Source: JBFWWP01 sp050246115
GTDB lineage: Bacteria > Planctomycetota > UBA8108 > UBA1146 > JAJFFE01
Reading direction: 5' to 3'
Length of the DNA stretch: 64,000 bases
Assembly (NCBI GenBank): GCA_050246115.1
Contig: JBFWWP010000014.1
Location: 77,374 to 141,373, forward strand
Shown one piece after another: positions 8,674 through 17,684 of the stretch. Position numbers and translations under genes: made by a program. Every line of letters begins with the position of its first letter. The first letter of the stretch is position 1. Below the pieces are notes generated by a model that saw nothing but the letters and a program-made list of their open reading frames with translations, ran no database searches and was not told the DNA's origin.

Positions 8674-9482
8674 GCGGTCCCCAGTCGACGAGGTCCAGGG
8701 GCTTCGACTTGCACGTTCACTCCACGCTTTCTGATGGACTGGACTCGCCGGAGGATCTCGTGGCCTCGGCGGCACGCTGCTTGAGTGTGCTGTCGATCTG
8801 CGATCATGACACCCTTGCGGCCTACGATCGGCTGCCGGCGAATCCTGGGGTCTCGATCCTTCCGGGTGTCGAGCTGAGCAGCATGGTGGGGGAGCACTCG
8901 GTGCACGTTCTGGGCTACTTTCCGCGCGGTTTCCCGGCGGGGTTTCGCAGCGAGGTCGCCAAACTCGCGAGCGATCGGCGGGGGCGCATTGAGCTCGGCG
9001 TGAAACGCTTGCGCGATCGCGGCGTCCCCCTGCGGTGGCAAGCACTCCTGGACACTGCCGGGGACGGAGTGCCTTGTCGATCGCATGTTGCCCGGGCCCT
9101 CTTGAACACCGGCGTCGCCCGTAGCGCGCAGGCGGTGTTCGCGCGCTACCTGCGGGGCCCGGAGTTCCCGAAACCGGATCTGACGGGCCCTGCCGCGATC
9201 GAACTGGTGCGGGACCACGGCGGCGTTCCGGTCTGGGCACACCCGCCCGTGGCACAGCTCGACTCCGTCGGTCGTCTGTTGGTGGAAGCCGGTCTCGCCG
9301 GCGTCGAGGCGCACGTTCCGGGCGACGCGCGTCGGCGGCGTGCCTTGCGCGAGTTCGCATCCCGCCACGGGTTGATCGAGACCGGCGGTACGGATCACCA
9401 CGGAGTATCGCCGAAGCGCCGCTTGGGCTGGTTCTCGGTGCCGCTCGAGCTCTACCCCGCCGAGCTTCGGGTCGAAGAGTAA
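8670..9482 (+). CDS. PHP-domain metal-dependent phosphoesterase (TrpH/RNase AM-like)
   Basis: The 270-residue protein has the PHP metal motifs: N-terminal FDLHVHSTLSDG, SICDHDT, PGVELS, the late HPP in VPVWAHPP and the C-terminal GGTDHHG. This layout matches the YciV/TrpH group, which hydrolyses phosphoester bonds in nucleotides or short RNA. Substrate cannot be read here. Start chosen at GTG 8670, overlapping the gltX stop as GTGA; GTG 8655, five codons earlier, is an alternative. A terminator hairpin lies 125 bp downstream. Confidence 0.85.
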   Translation: MSGPQSTRSRGFDLHVHSTLSDGLDSPEDLVASAARCLSVLSICDHDTLAAYDRLPANPGVSILPGVELSSMVGEHSVHVLGYFPRGFPAGFRSEVAKLASDRRGRIELGVKRLRDRGVPLRWQALLDTAGDGVPCRSHVARALLNTGVARSAQAVFARYLRGPEFPKPDLTGPAAIELVRDHGGVPVWAHPPVAQLDSVGRLLVEAGLAGVEAHVPGDARRRRALREFASRHGLIETGGTDHHGVSPKRRLGWFSVPLELYPAELRVEE

Positions 9483-9606
9483 CTCCCGCGCTGGCGTGGG
9501 GACTGGCCCCGAATCAATCAGGAGCAACTCCGGTTTGCGCCTTGGCGCACGAGCCGAAGGCGAGCGTTCGTGGGTGAAGCGATCGCGGCATCGCCGCGGC
9601 CGCGAG

Positions 9607-9630
9607 GGGGGCTTTGCGAAAGCCCCCTTT
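9607..9630 (+). terminator. Intrinsic terminator for ribE-gltX-PHP
   Basis: A 9-bp perfect stem (9607-9615 with 9619-9627) with loop GCG is followed by TTT. It lies inside repeat copy A, so the repeat may supply the terminator. Confidence 0.7.
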
Positions 9631-9643
9631 GGAGACCATCGAG

Positions 9644-9684
9644 CGCAAATCAAGCAATCAAGCGCGGCACGCGCTTGATTTGCG
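9644..9684 (-). promoter_or_regulatory. Two mutually exclusive hairpins just after the rho stop codon
   Basis: A 12-bp perfect inverted repeat (9644-9655 with 9673-9684) encloses a shorter perfect one (9657-9666 with 9670-9679, loop GCA). The two share bases and cannot both form. On the minus strand they begin right behind the rho stop, so they belong to the rho mRNA 3' end. Confidence 0.55.
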
Positions 9685-9685
9685 A

Positions 9686-11404
<1,719 letters not shown>

Positions 11405-11414
11405 GCTTTTCTTT

Positions 11415-11444
11415 AGTATCCTTGTCTGCGTGTGTTCACTGCAA
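11415..11444 (-). promoter_or_regulatory. Candidate promoter of rho
   Basis: On the minus strand TTGCAG (11444-11439) and GATACT (11420-11415) are separated by 18 bp. GATACT ends only about 10 bp before the rho ATG, so the leader would be very short or leaderless. Confidence 0.35.
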
Positions 11445-12356
11445 GAACGACGTCGCGAGGCGACAAAACCCCGCGGAAGGGTGCCCCGCCACTACGACGG
11501 GATCGGGCTCGTTGGGTCGACCGCGCGGAAACAACGGGGATCCTGCTGTTGGGCTCAAAACTCGTACGCTCGCTTCCGCGGCCGACGAATCCGCAAAGCC
11601 GTTGGTCCAGCGGATCCCCGAATGAGCTGGTTCATCCTGAATCCACCGACAGCCCGCTGAATCGAAGTGCCCAAGTCCGGGCGACGCTGCTTCCGCGGAT
11701 GCCGCGCGCAACGACACGGCGCAGCGCGCGTTCGACTCGATCCGCAATCGGGGAGCGCCTCGTGAAAGACCCGGCGGCGACGACCCAGCAGAGTGTTCGT
11801 GTCGGTTCCCAACGCTGTTGGTGTTTGCAACTCGGCCCGTTCGTTGGAGCCCGATCGCTCCCCAAAACCAGCCTGCCTCGCGACGACTCGGGCAACGTCG
11901 AAACTGGTTAGTAAACCCGCCGGTATCGGTGCGCGTCAGACTCAGCTTCGAGCCAGTTCAGCCGATCCGGCAGAGGTTCGACAATCCCGACTCGCAGCCC
12001 CGACCGGCTACGGGTTCGAGACTCGAGGGATCGCTCAGGGGCGCAAATCGCGCAAGCGAGAAACCGGCAAGACCCGGTCAGATCCAGAGCGGCCCTATGG
12101 GCGACTCCCACTGCAACTCACTCTCGTCCCAGCTCCCCAGCACGCGGAGTGCCGGCACCGGAGGAAGGCCGACATCCGGTCGCGAGCGAGGCGTCGAGAC
12201 GAACTCGCCTTCTTCGCATCACGAAAAACAGGTCCGAGTTCTGCCTGCCTGTGCATCCTCTGAACCTGCATCTTCTGGACCTGTGCACCCCCACGAATCA
12301 GAGCGGGGCCACTGGGTCCGGAGCGACGAGCCTCGCTCAGTTCTTGTTTCGATCCG

Positions 12357-12436
12357 CCGGCTGGGTTTCCCCGGCTGGGCTTCTCCGGCTGGGCTTCTCC
12401 GGCTGGGCTTCTCCGGCTGGGCTTCTCCGGCTGGCT
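12357..12436 (+). repeat. 14-bp tandem repeat, five units plus a partial one
   Basis: The unit CCGGCTGGGCTTCT is repeated exactly four times at 12371-12426. It is preceded by the variant CCGGCTGGGTTTCC and followed by a degenerate copy. The array is noncoding. Confidence 0.9.
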
Positions 12437-12707
12437 CGAGTTCGCCTAGGGCTACAGCGCCTGCACCGATCTGACTAAGGTTGGCGATCTCTAGCTCCGC
12501 CGGTACCGGACGACACGCGCCGTCGCGTTCGATACGAATCAGCGCCATACAGGTTCGAGGTGCCCATGTTCACGGTTTAGGGCGCAGACGCAAGAGGAGT
12601 TCGGCGCATGAGTTCGAGGTAGGGGGGCTTTCCTTGCCTGTCGTTTCGGGATTATAGCCGGCTAGGATGCCAGTCCAATACTATTTTCGGATTTCGGAGC
12701 CACAACC

Positions 12708-14234
12708 ATGAGCAGTCCTTTCGACCCACCTTGGGTCACCGTCGTTACCGGTCGTGCCCAGCTGGAGCATTTCCTCTCTTCCGAGGTCGAGCGCCAAGCC
12801 GCCGGCGCGTTGGAGCTGCGGCTCGATCTCTGGGATCTCGGTTCGACCATCGAGCGTCAAACCCTCACGGCTTTGAAGGTTCACCTCGCGCAGTGGACGC
12901 GACCCGTGATCTTCACCTGGAGGTGCACCTCGGAGCTTCCAGTACCGCATTCACCGCTGCGCAATGAGCTCTTTCAGGAAATCGCGCGCGGGGGGTGGGG
13001 ATCGGCCTGGGTCGACCTGGACCTGAACGCGCCGAGTGACCGTGAAGCCCTCCGATTCCTTGTCGGGTCCCGTCGCGTCATCGCGAGCCGACACGCAAGT
13101 GAAGCCCTCACGGATGCTCGAGCCAGGGAACACTTGGACCGGGGGTTCGAGAGTGGAGCGGCCGCAGTCAAACTCGTGCTCGCGGAGAACGGGCTCAGCT
13201 CCGTCCGACAAGCATTGCGGGTCGCGGTCGCGGACCACGCACTGCATCACCGACCCATTTGTGTCCTCGCCAGCGGACTCGAGGGAGCAGCCTCCCGGAC
13301 CCTGACCACTGTGGGGCGCTACGGTTGGGCGTATGGTCGACTCCAGGGATGTCCTGGTGTCGACCCCGGTCAGCCGGCAACGGCACGGCTTGCCGAGCGA
13401 ATCGGCTCCTCGAGCGAGTGCGTACCCAGGTCCGGATTCGCGGTCCTCGGCGCGCGTGTCGAACGTTCGATATCGCCTTCCTTTCACAACGGACTACTCC
13501 GGTCTCTAGGTCGCCCGGAACTCTTTCTCGATCTTTCGCTGGCCACACCCGATGGGGTCCTCGCCCCGGACTCGGACTTCGAGTTCCTCGGTCTCGCCGT
13601 CACGACTCCGCACAAGCATTGGGCGCGATCGGTGGCCGATCCCGGAATTCCGAGTTGCGAGCGGTATCCGGCCTGGAACACCCTGTTGCGATCCCACGCG
13701 AGCGGCCGTTGGCTGGGGTGGAACACCGACGCGCCCGCGATCCGGGATCTCCTCGAGCAACGCGGGTTGGAAGTTGGCGAGCGGGTACTCGTGCTCGGGG
13801 CCGGCGGTGTGGCGATACCCGCGGCGATCGAGCTACGGGACGCCGGATTTGACCCACGCATCGTCGCCCGCACGGTGGCTCGAGCTCGACGCGTCGAGAC
13901 CGAGCACGCGCTGTCGGCCGCGGTCGACGTGATTCCCGATGGCGTTGCCATCGTGAACGCTACCGGCGTCGACGATCCCCAGATTCCGGGACTGCAGAAG
14001 CTCCGGCGCTCCGGTGCGGTTCGCATGGCGCTCGAGGCGCGCTATCTGCCGAACGAGACGGTCTTCTTGGAGCAATGGCGAGCGTCGGGGGCAGCGCCGA
14101 TTCATGGCGTCGAGGTCTTCGCCGAGCAGGCTCGGCGGCAGGCGGAGATCCTGTACGGCTACCAGGGCGATCGGGCCCAGTGCATGGCACGCGCGCACCA
14201 GGCGCTCACGGCCGAGTTGCAAGACGAGCGGTAA
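12708..14234 (+). CDS. aroDE: Bifunctional 3-dehydroquinate dehydratase (type I) / shikimate dehydrogenase
   Basis: Catalyses steps 3 and 4 of the shikimate pathway in one 508-residue chain. The N-terminal half (about 1-220) is type-I AroD: ALELRLDLW (substrate Glu), VIASRHAS (catalytic His), AAAVKLVLA (Schiff-base Lys). The C-terminal half (about 235-508) is AroE: VLGARVERSISPSFHN, LAVTTPHKHWA (catalytic Lys), NTDAPAI (Asp), NADP-binding LVLGAGGVAIPAAIEL and C-terminal EVFAEQARRQAEILYG. Plants and chlamydiae carry the same fusion order. It stands alone, with about 250 bp before the next gene. Confidence 0.94.
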   Translation: MSSPFDPPWVTVVTGRAQLEHFLSSEVERQAAGALELRLDLWDLGSTIERQTLTALKVHLAQWTRPVIFTWRCTSELPVPHSPLRNELFQEIARGGWGSAWVDLDLNAPSDREALRFLVGSRRVIASRHASEALTDARAREHLDRGFESGAAAVKLVLAENGLSSVRQALRVAVADHALHHRPICVLASGLEGAASRTLTTVGRYGWAYGRLQGCPGVDPGQPATARLAERIGSSSECVPRSGFAVLGARVERSISPSFHNGLLRSLGRPELFLDLSLATPDGVLAPDSDFEFLGLAVTTPHKHWARSVADPGIPSCERYPAWNTLLRSHASGRWLGWNTDAPAIRDLLEQRGLEVGERVLVLGAGGVAIPAAIELRDAGFDPRIVARTVARARRVETEHALSAAVDVIPDGVAIVNATGVDDPQIPGLQKLRRSGAVRMALEARYLPNETVFLEQWRASGAAPIHGVEVFAEQARRQAEILYGYQGDRAQCMARAHQALTAELQDER

Positions 14235-14480
14235 GGTCGGGCCGAGGGTGACCCAACGAACTCCCGAGCCCGCGGAAGCCCCGGGAGGCCGGAACATCCT
14301 GATGTTCTGATAATGTATATTATGATGAGCGCTACAGAAAAGAGTGGGGGGCAAACAGTGACTTTCGGCAATCGTATCCGTATCGTCCTTGGCTGTTCCT
14401 TGCCGCGGCTCTGACCGAGTTCTTCCTTTTGATCAGGTCGGGGGCTGCCCGGATCATTAACCCTCGAAAGGAGACCACCG
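14235..14480 (+). promoter_or_regulatory. Leader and AT-rich promoter region of the first dockerin protein
   Basis: An unusually AT-rich stretch (about 14306-14325, around GTATATTATGATGA) stands out from the GC-rich surroundings and carries -10-like hexamers. About 150 nt of leader separates it from ATG 14481. The ribosome-binding site is a strong AAAGGAG (14468-14474). Confidence 0.45.
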
Positions 14481-15269
14481 ATGCGACTTCCGATCGCTCT
14501 GACGGTTGTTTTGGCCATGGCCGGATCGGCAAACGCCGGCTCGCACTTGTGGGTCATCAGCGAAGTCTTCAGCAACGCCGACGGAACGATCCAGTTCGTC
14601 GAGATGCACGAGAGCACGGGCTCGCCGAACGAGGTGGGCATCGGTTCGAAGTGGATCAGCAGCATGGCGACGAGCAACCAGGTGGTCTTTCCGATGAATC
14701 TGCCGCCCGGCTCGACTGCCAATCAGTATCTGTTGGTCGCGACGGCCGGGTTCGCGGCACTGCCCGGCGCACCGACACCGGACCTCCTGATGCCCGACAA
14801 CTTCTTCAACCTGACCGCCGACACGCTCCAGTTCTGGCTCTACACGACGTCACCGTTGACGTTCTCGGCTGGGTCTTTGCCGCTCGACGGCTTGAACTCC
14901 TGGAATCGCGGTACGCCCGCCTTCGCCGCCGTCAACTCGCCCACCAATTTCGCGGGTGTCACGGGCAGCGTCGATGCCAGTCCGTCGTCGCCGCCGGACT
15001 TCGTTCGGTGCGATGCGAACCAAGACGGCGGATTCAACATCGCCGATGCGATCAGCATCCTGGGCTTTCTCTTCTCCGGTGCCTCAGTGGACTGCATGGT
15101 CGCGCTAGACTGTAACGACGATGGCCAAGCGAACATCGCCGACGCAGTCGCCGGCCTCGATTCGTTGTTTGGTGGTGGCTCGAATCCAATGGCCCCGTTC
15201 CCCACTTGCGGTCAAGACCCGACCCTGGGTGGAGCCTTGTCCTGCACCACCTTTGCCGCCTGCCCGTGA
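14481..15269 (+). CDS. Exported protein with C-terminal dockerin-like pair
   Basis: The 262-residue protein has a clear signal peptide (MRLPIALTVVLAMAGSANA), an unrecognised beta-rich body (about 20-170), then two Ca-binding dockerin-type repeats: DANQDGGFNIADAISILGF (about 177) and DCNDDGQANIADAVAGLDSL (about 212). It ends in a Cys-containing tail. The body starts with SHLWVISEVFSNADGTIQFVEM, reminiscent of planctomycete exported proteins, but I cannot name its function. Start is supported by AAAGGAG 6-8 nt upstream. Two other dockerin proteins are in the window. Confidence 0.88.
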   Translation: MRLPIALTVVLAMAGSANAGSHLWVISEVFSNADGTIQFVEMHESTGSPNEVGIGSKWISSMATSNQVVFPMNLPPGSTANQYLLVATAGFAALPGAPTPDLLMPDNFFNLTADTLQFWLYTTSPLTFSAGSLPLDGLNSWNRGTPAFAAVNSPTNFAGVTGSVDASPSSPPDFVRCDANQDGGFNIADAISILGFLFSGASVDCMVALDCNDDGQANIADAVAGLDSLFGGGSNPMAPFPTCGQDPTLGGALSCTTFAACP

Positions 15270-15308
15270 GTCACGGGTTGACGACAGGGAGCGGAAGGCG
15301 CTTCGCCT

Positions 15309-16082
15309 TTGCCTCGTAGTCGTAGGCCGAGTCGCGCCCCGTGGTCGGCGGGCGTTTGCCGGATCGGTGTGGTGCTCGCGTCGAGCATCGGGGTCACCCT
15401 GACGCATTCGGGGTGCCCGATGGTCGACGCGAGAGCCGGCCTCGTGGCGATGGTTCAGAGTCCTCCCCCCCCGCCGCCCCTGCCACCGCCGACCCCAGCG
15501 CCCACGACCGCTCCGAAAGACTCCTGCGTCTGTGCCGAAGCGGTCGTCCAGAACGGCTGGTGCACTGCCTGTGATCGCGGTTACGTCGCCGGGATCGTCA
15601 TCCGTCTCGAGATGTTGTGGGAAGCGCTCGATGCCCACGGACATGTGATCGATCCCGATCGCATCGAATGCTCTCAGTGCCAACTCGCACTCGCGCAGGA
15701 TGGCTTCTGCGAGTCGTGCCGCTGGGGGTTCGTAGGCCAGCAGCTCTACTACTCACGCCTCACCTACCTGCTGGCGCGCGGCCAGGTCGTGAGCGAACTC
15801 GCGTGCGCCCAGTGTCGCGAGGCGTCGGCCGATCCGTGTTGGTGTGGGGACTGCGAAGCCGGCATGATCGGGAACGTTCGACTCGACGATCGCTCCTTGT
15901 TCCTGCTCGCAGTGCCGGAACTTGCGCGACTGCGCCGTGCGATCGAGTTGACGAAACAGTGTCGTTTCTGTGCCGTCGCGTCGTTTCTGGATAGCCGCTG
16001 CATGAAGTGTCGAATCGAGTACCGAAACGGGCAATCGATCCCCCTGTCCGAGCCGCCGCCAACTTCGCGGCCCAAGGAATGA
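15309..16082 (+). CDS. Cys-rich protein with four zinc-ribbon-like repeats, possibly lipoprotein
   Basis: Four repeats each carry two Cys pairs: CVCAEAVVQNGWCTAC, CSQCQLALAQDGFCESC, CAQCREASADPCWCGDC, CRFCAVASFLDSRCMKC. Spacing suggests one metal site per repeat. Upstream is a hydrophobic stretch ending in a lipobox-like LTHSGC (about residues 31-36), then a Pro-rich linker (QSPPPPPPLPPPTPAP). The start is uncertain: TTG 15309 gives 257 residues, and a GTG about 20 codons further in is possible. No family recognised. It follows the dockerin gene by 39 bp, so it may be cotranscribed. Confidence 0.65.
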   Translation: MPRSRRPSRAPWSAGVCRIGVVLASSIGVTLTHSGCPMVDARAGLVAMVQSPPPPPPLPPPTPAPTTAPKDSCVCAEAVVQNGWCTACDRGYVAGIVIRLEMLWEALDAHGHVIDPDRIECSQCQLALAQDGFCESCRWGFVGQQLYYSRLTYLLARGQVVSELACAQCREASADPCWCGDCEAGMIGNVRLDDRSLFLLAVPELARLRRAIELTKQCRFCAVASFLDSRCMKCRIEYRNGQSIPLSEPPPTSRPKE

Positions 16083-16420
16083 CCCGCGACACGGGAGTCT
16101 CGAGCTGGGCAAGCGGGGTTCTCGCCGGAACGTGTTCGATCCGCATCGACCGGGGTCGAAACCCGCTCGATCGGAGCACGCCATTCGGCATTCGGGCAGG
16201 TCCACAAGCCGGCGCGAGCGCGCCCGCTTGTGGACATGGTCTGTCGCGAGAGTCGTCCGTTGCGAGACTGCGACGCTGAGATTTCCGGCCAGCTGGCCAG
16301 TCCACGCCGCTGTCGCGTCAAGGCACGAAAGCCCAACGCCATAACCGCGAAACCGACGACGACCCGTTTCTGGTCAAGACCAACCTTCTGCACCGACGTT
16401 GGGATGAGGGACAGAGTCCG
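16083..16420. other. Convergent intergenic region
   Basis: No gene seen. It holds the hairpin at 16200-16235 between the Cys-rich gene (+) and the EF-hand gene (-). Confidence 0.5.
16200..16235. terminator. Possible bidirectional terminator hairpin
   Basis: Perfect 10-bp arms GTCCACAAGC (16200-16209) and GCTTGTGGAC (16226-16235), with further GC pairing inside. It lies between convergent genes. There is no T-run on either side, so termination is uncertain. Confidence 0.45.
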
Positions 16421-17221
16421 TTAGAAGATCTCGCCCTTGCCGCCTTCCGGTCGCTTGGGCGCCTCTGGCCCACCCTCGGGCCGTCCTCGCCGAACCGCGA
16501 TCTCGTCGGCTTGCAACGCACCGTCGTCGTTGCGGTCGAGACGCTTGAACACGGCTTGCAGCCCTTCGACGTTGGGCTTGTCGGCGCCCAAGCCGGCGAG
16601 CATCCCGTCGAGGGATCGTCCGACGTCGCTGGCTCGCGCCGCGAGGGCTTTCAGCAGACTTTCGGGGGTCAACCCCGCCTTCGAGACCTCCGCCACGAAC
16701 TCATCCCACTCGGCGCGAGTTACCTCGCGATTGGCGTCACCGTCGGCTGCTCCCAACACCATGAGACCCAGGCGCAGCGCCAGGGGGTTGCCGGCTCGGA
16801 CCCGACGACTACTGCCGTCGGGCGTCCCATCCCCACCGTCTCGCCCACGGTTGCCGCGCTCTTCGGCCAACTTGACAACGCCCTCATTGTCCCGGTCGAA
16901 CTGCGTGAACAAGGCCGAGAGATCGGCGGTCGCCAACTCACCATCTTGATTCGCGTCCAAGATACTGATCACGAGTCGACCGCGCAGGCGCGTCGGGTCG
17001 AACACGCCGGACTCATCCGCCTGCAGTGACTCGATGAAGCCTCCCCACTCCGCAGCGCTCACCTCGCCGTTGCGGTCCGCATCGGCGAGTTGGATCACGG
17101 GCAGTACCGCTCGTCCACCGCCACGACGCTCGCGAGGCGGGCTGGGAGGTGCTTGCGGGTCCTGTGCAGCCGCGGTGCCGGCCGTCAGACAGAGGAGTGC
17201 CAGGAACAAGGGTCGACGCAT
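16421..17221 (-). CDS. Exported EF-hand protein
   Basis: The 266-residue protein starts at ATG 17221, supported by AGGAAGGA upstream, with a signal peptide MRRPLFLALLCLTAGTAAA. Five EF-hand-type loops are visible: DADRNGEVSAAE, DANQDGELATAD, DRDNEGVVKLAE, DGDANREVTRAE and DRNDDGALQADE. The fourth lacks the usual Gly at position 6. A Gly/Arg-rich linker separates loops 3 and 4. It is probably a Ca-binding periplasmic or surface protein; partner unknown. The frame extends 107 codons further upstream but that part is Arg-rich and lies before the Shine-Dalgarno. Confidence 0.85.
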   Translation of the reverse strand: MRRPLFLALLCLTAGTAAAQDPQAPPSPPRERRGGGRAVLPVIQLADADRNGEVSAAEWGGFIESLQADESGVFDPTRLRGRLVISILDANQDGELATADLSALFTQFDRDNEGVVKLAEERGNRGRDGGDGTPDGSSRRVRAGNPLALRLGLMVLGAADGDANREVTRAEWDEFVAEVSKAGLTPESLLKALAARASDVGRSLDGMLAGLGADKPNVEGLQAVFKRLDRNDDGALQADEIAVRRGRPEGGPEAPKRPEGGKGEIF

Positions 17222-17684
17222 GAGCGGTTCCTTCCTGAGGAGCGGCTTTCGAGCCGCCAGTGAGACTTTCTCGTTGCTTTGCCACAGTGCCGACGGAGCG
17301 CGCTGCTCGGCGCGACCAACCCGGCCGAGACTCGAGTCCGAAGGGGAAACACCCCACGCCGCCCGCGGTTGCAAACCACCCCTCGATTTGGATTCCGGTT
17401 GGCACCCGGCCCGGCGAGCGCAATAATCGGCCCCGGGCTTACGATTCTGACGAGCGAGAAACAGGGTTGGTTCGAGTCCACGCGACCGGGCGTGCGGGGA
17501 CCTTCGTGCGCGGTGGGTCTGGCTTCTGGGCCCCCCGTGCATCCTCGACCCGGTGCGTCGCCGTGAAGAACGGACTCCTGGCTTCGTCGCAGCTCGTGGG
17601 CCGACGTTCCGACTCGAAGGGTAATGAATGGCGACTTTGCTCGGTGCGAAGTTCGCCGGTCTCCGCGAACGGAAAGGTCATCCA
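17222..17684. other. Divergent intergenic region
   Basis: 463 bp between the EF-hand gene (-) and the large dockerin protein (+). No gene or RNA recognised; it presumably carries both promoters. Confidence 0.5.

Larger units (their letters stand above)
9520..9685 (+). repeat. Dispersed gene-end repeat, copy A (longest)
   Basis: Lies between the PHP gene and rho. It contains the family core GAGCCGAAGGCGAGCG (9551-9566), then GGGTGAAG, a CG-rich palindrome, a GGGGGCTTT/AAAGCCCCC hairpin and the terminal AAGCGCGGCACGCGCTT hairpin. It ends at the rho stop codon (9686-9688). Other copies are near 31705, 52284, 58622 and 60558. Confidence 0.8.
11405..12707. other. 1.3-kb region without a recognisable gene
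   Basis: Open frames exist in both directions, but all have the Arg/Ser/Pro-rich composition of chance frames in GC-rich DNA and none shows a domain. No tRNA, tmRNA, RNase P or SRP signature was recognised. The region contains the 14-bp tandem repeat at 12357-12436 and must hold the promoters of rho and aroDE. Confidence 0.5.

Noticed and set aside
17430..17500. tRNA-like segment with GGTTCGAGTCC
   Set aside because: The flanking bases do not form a T stem, anticodon stem or acceptor stem of the right length.
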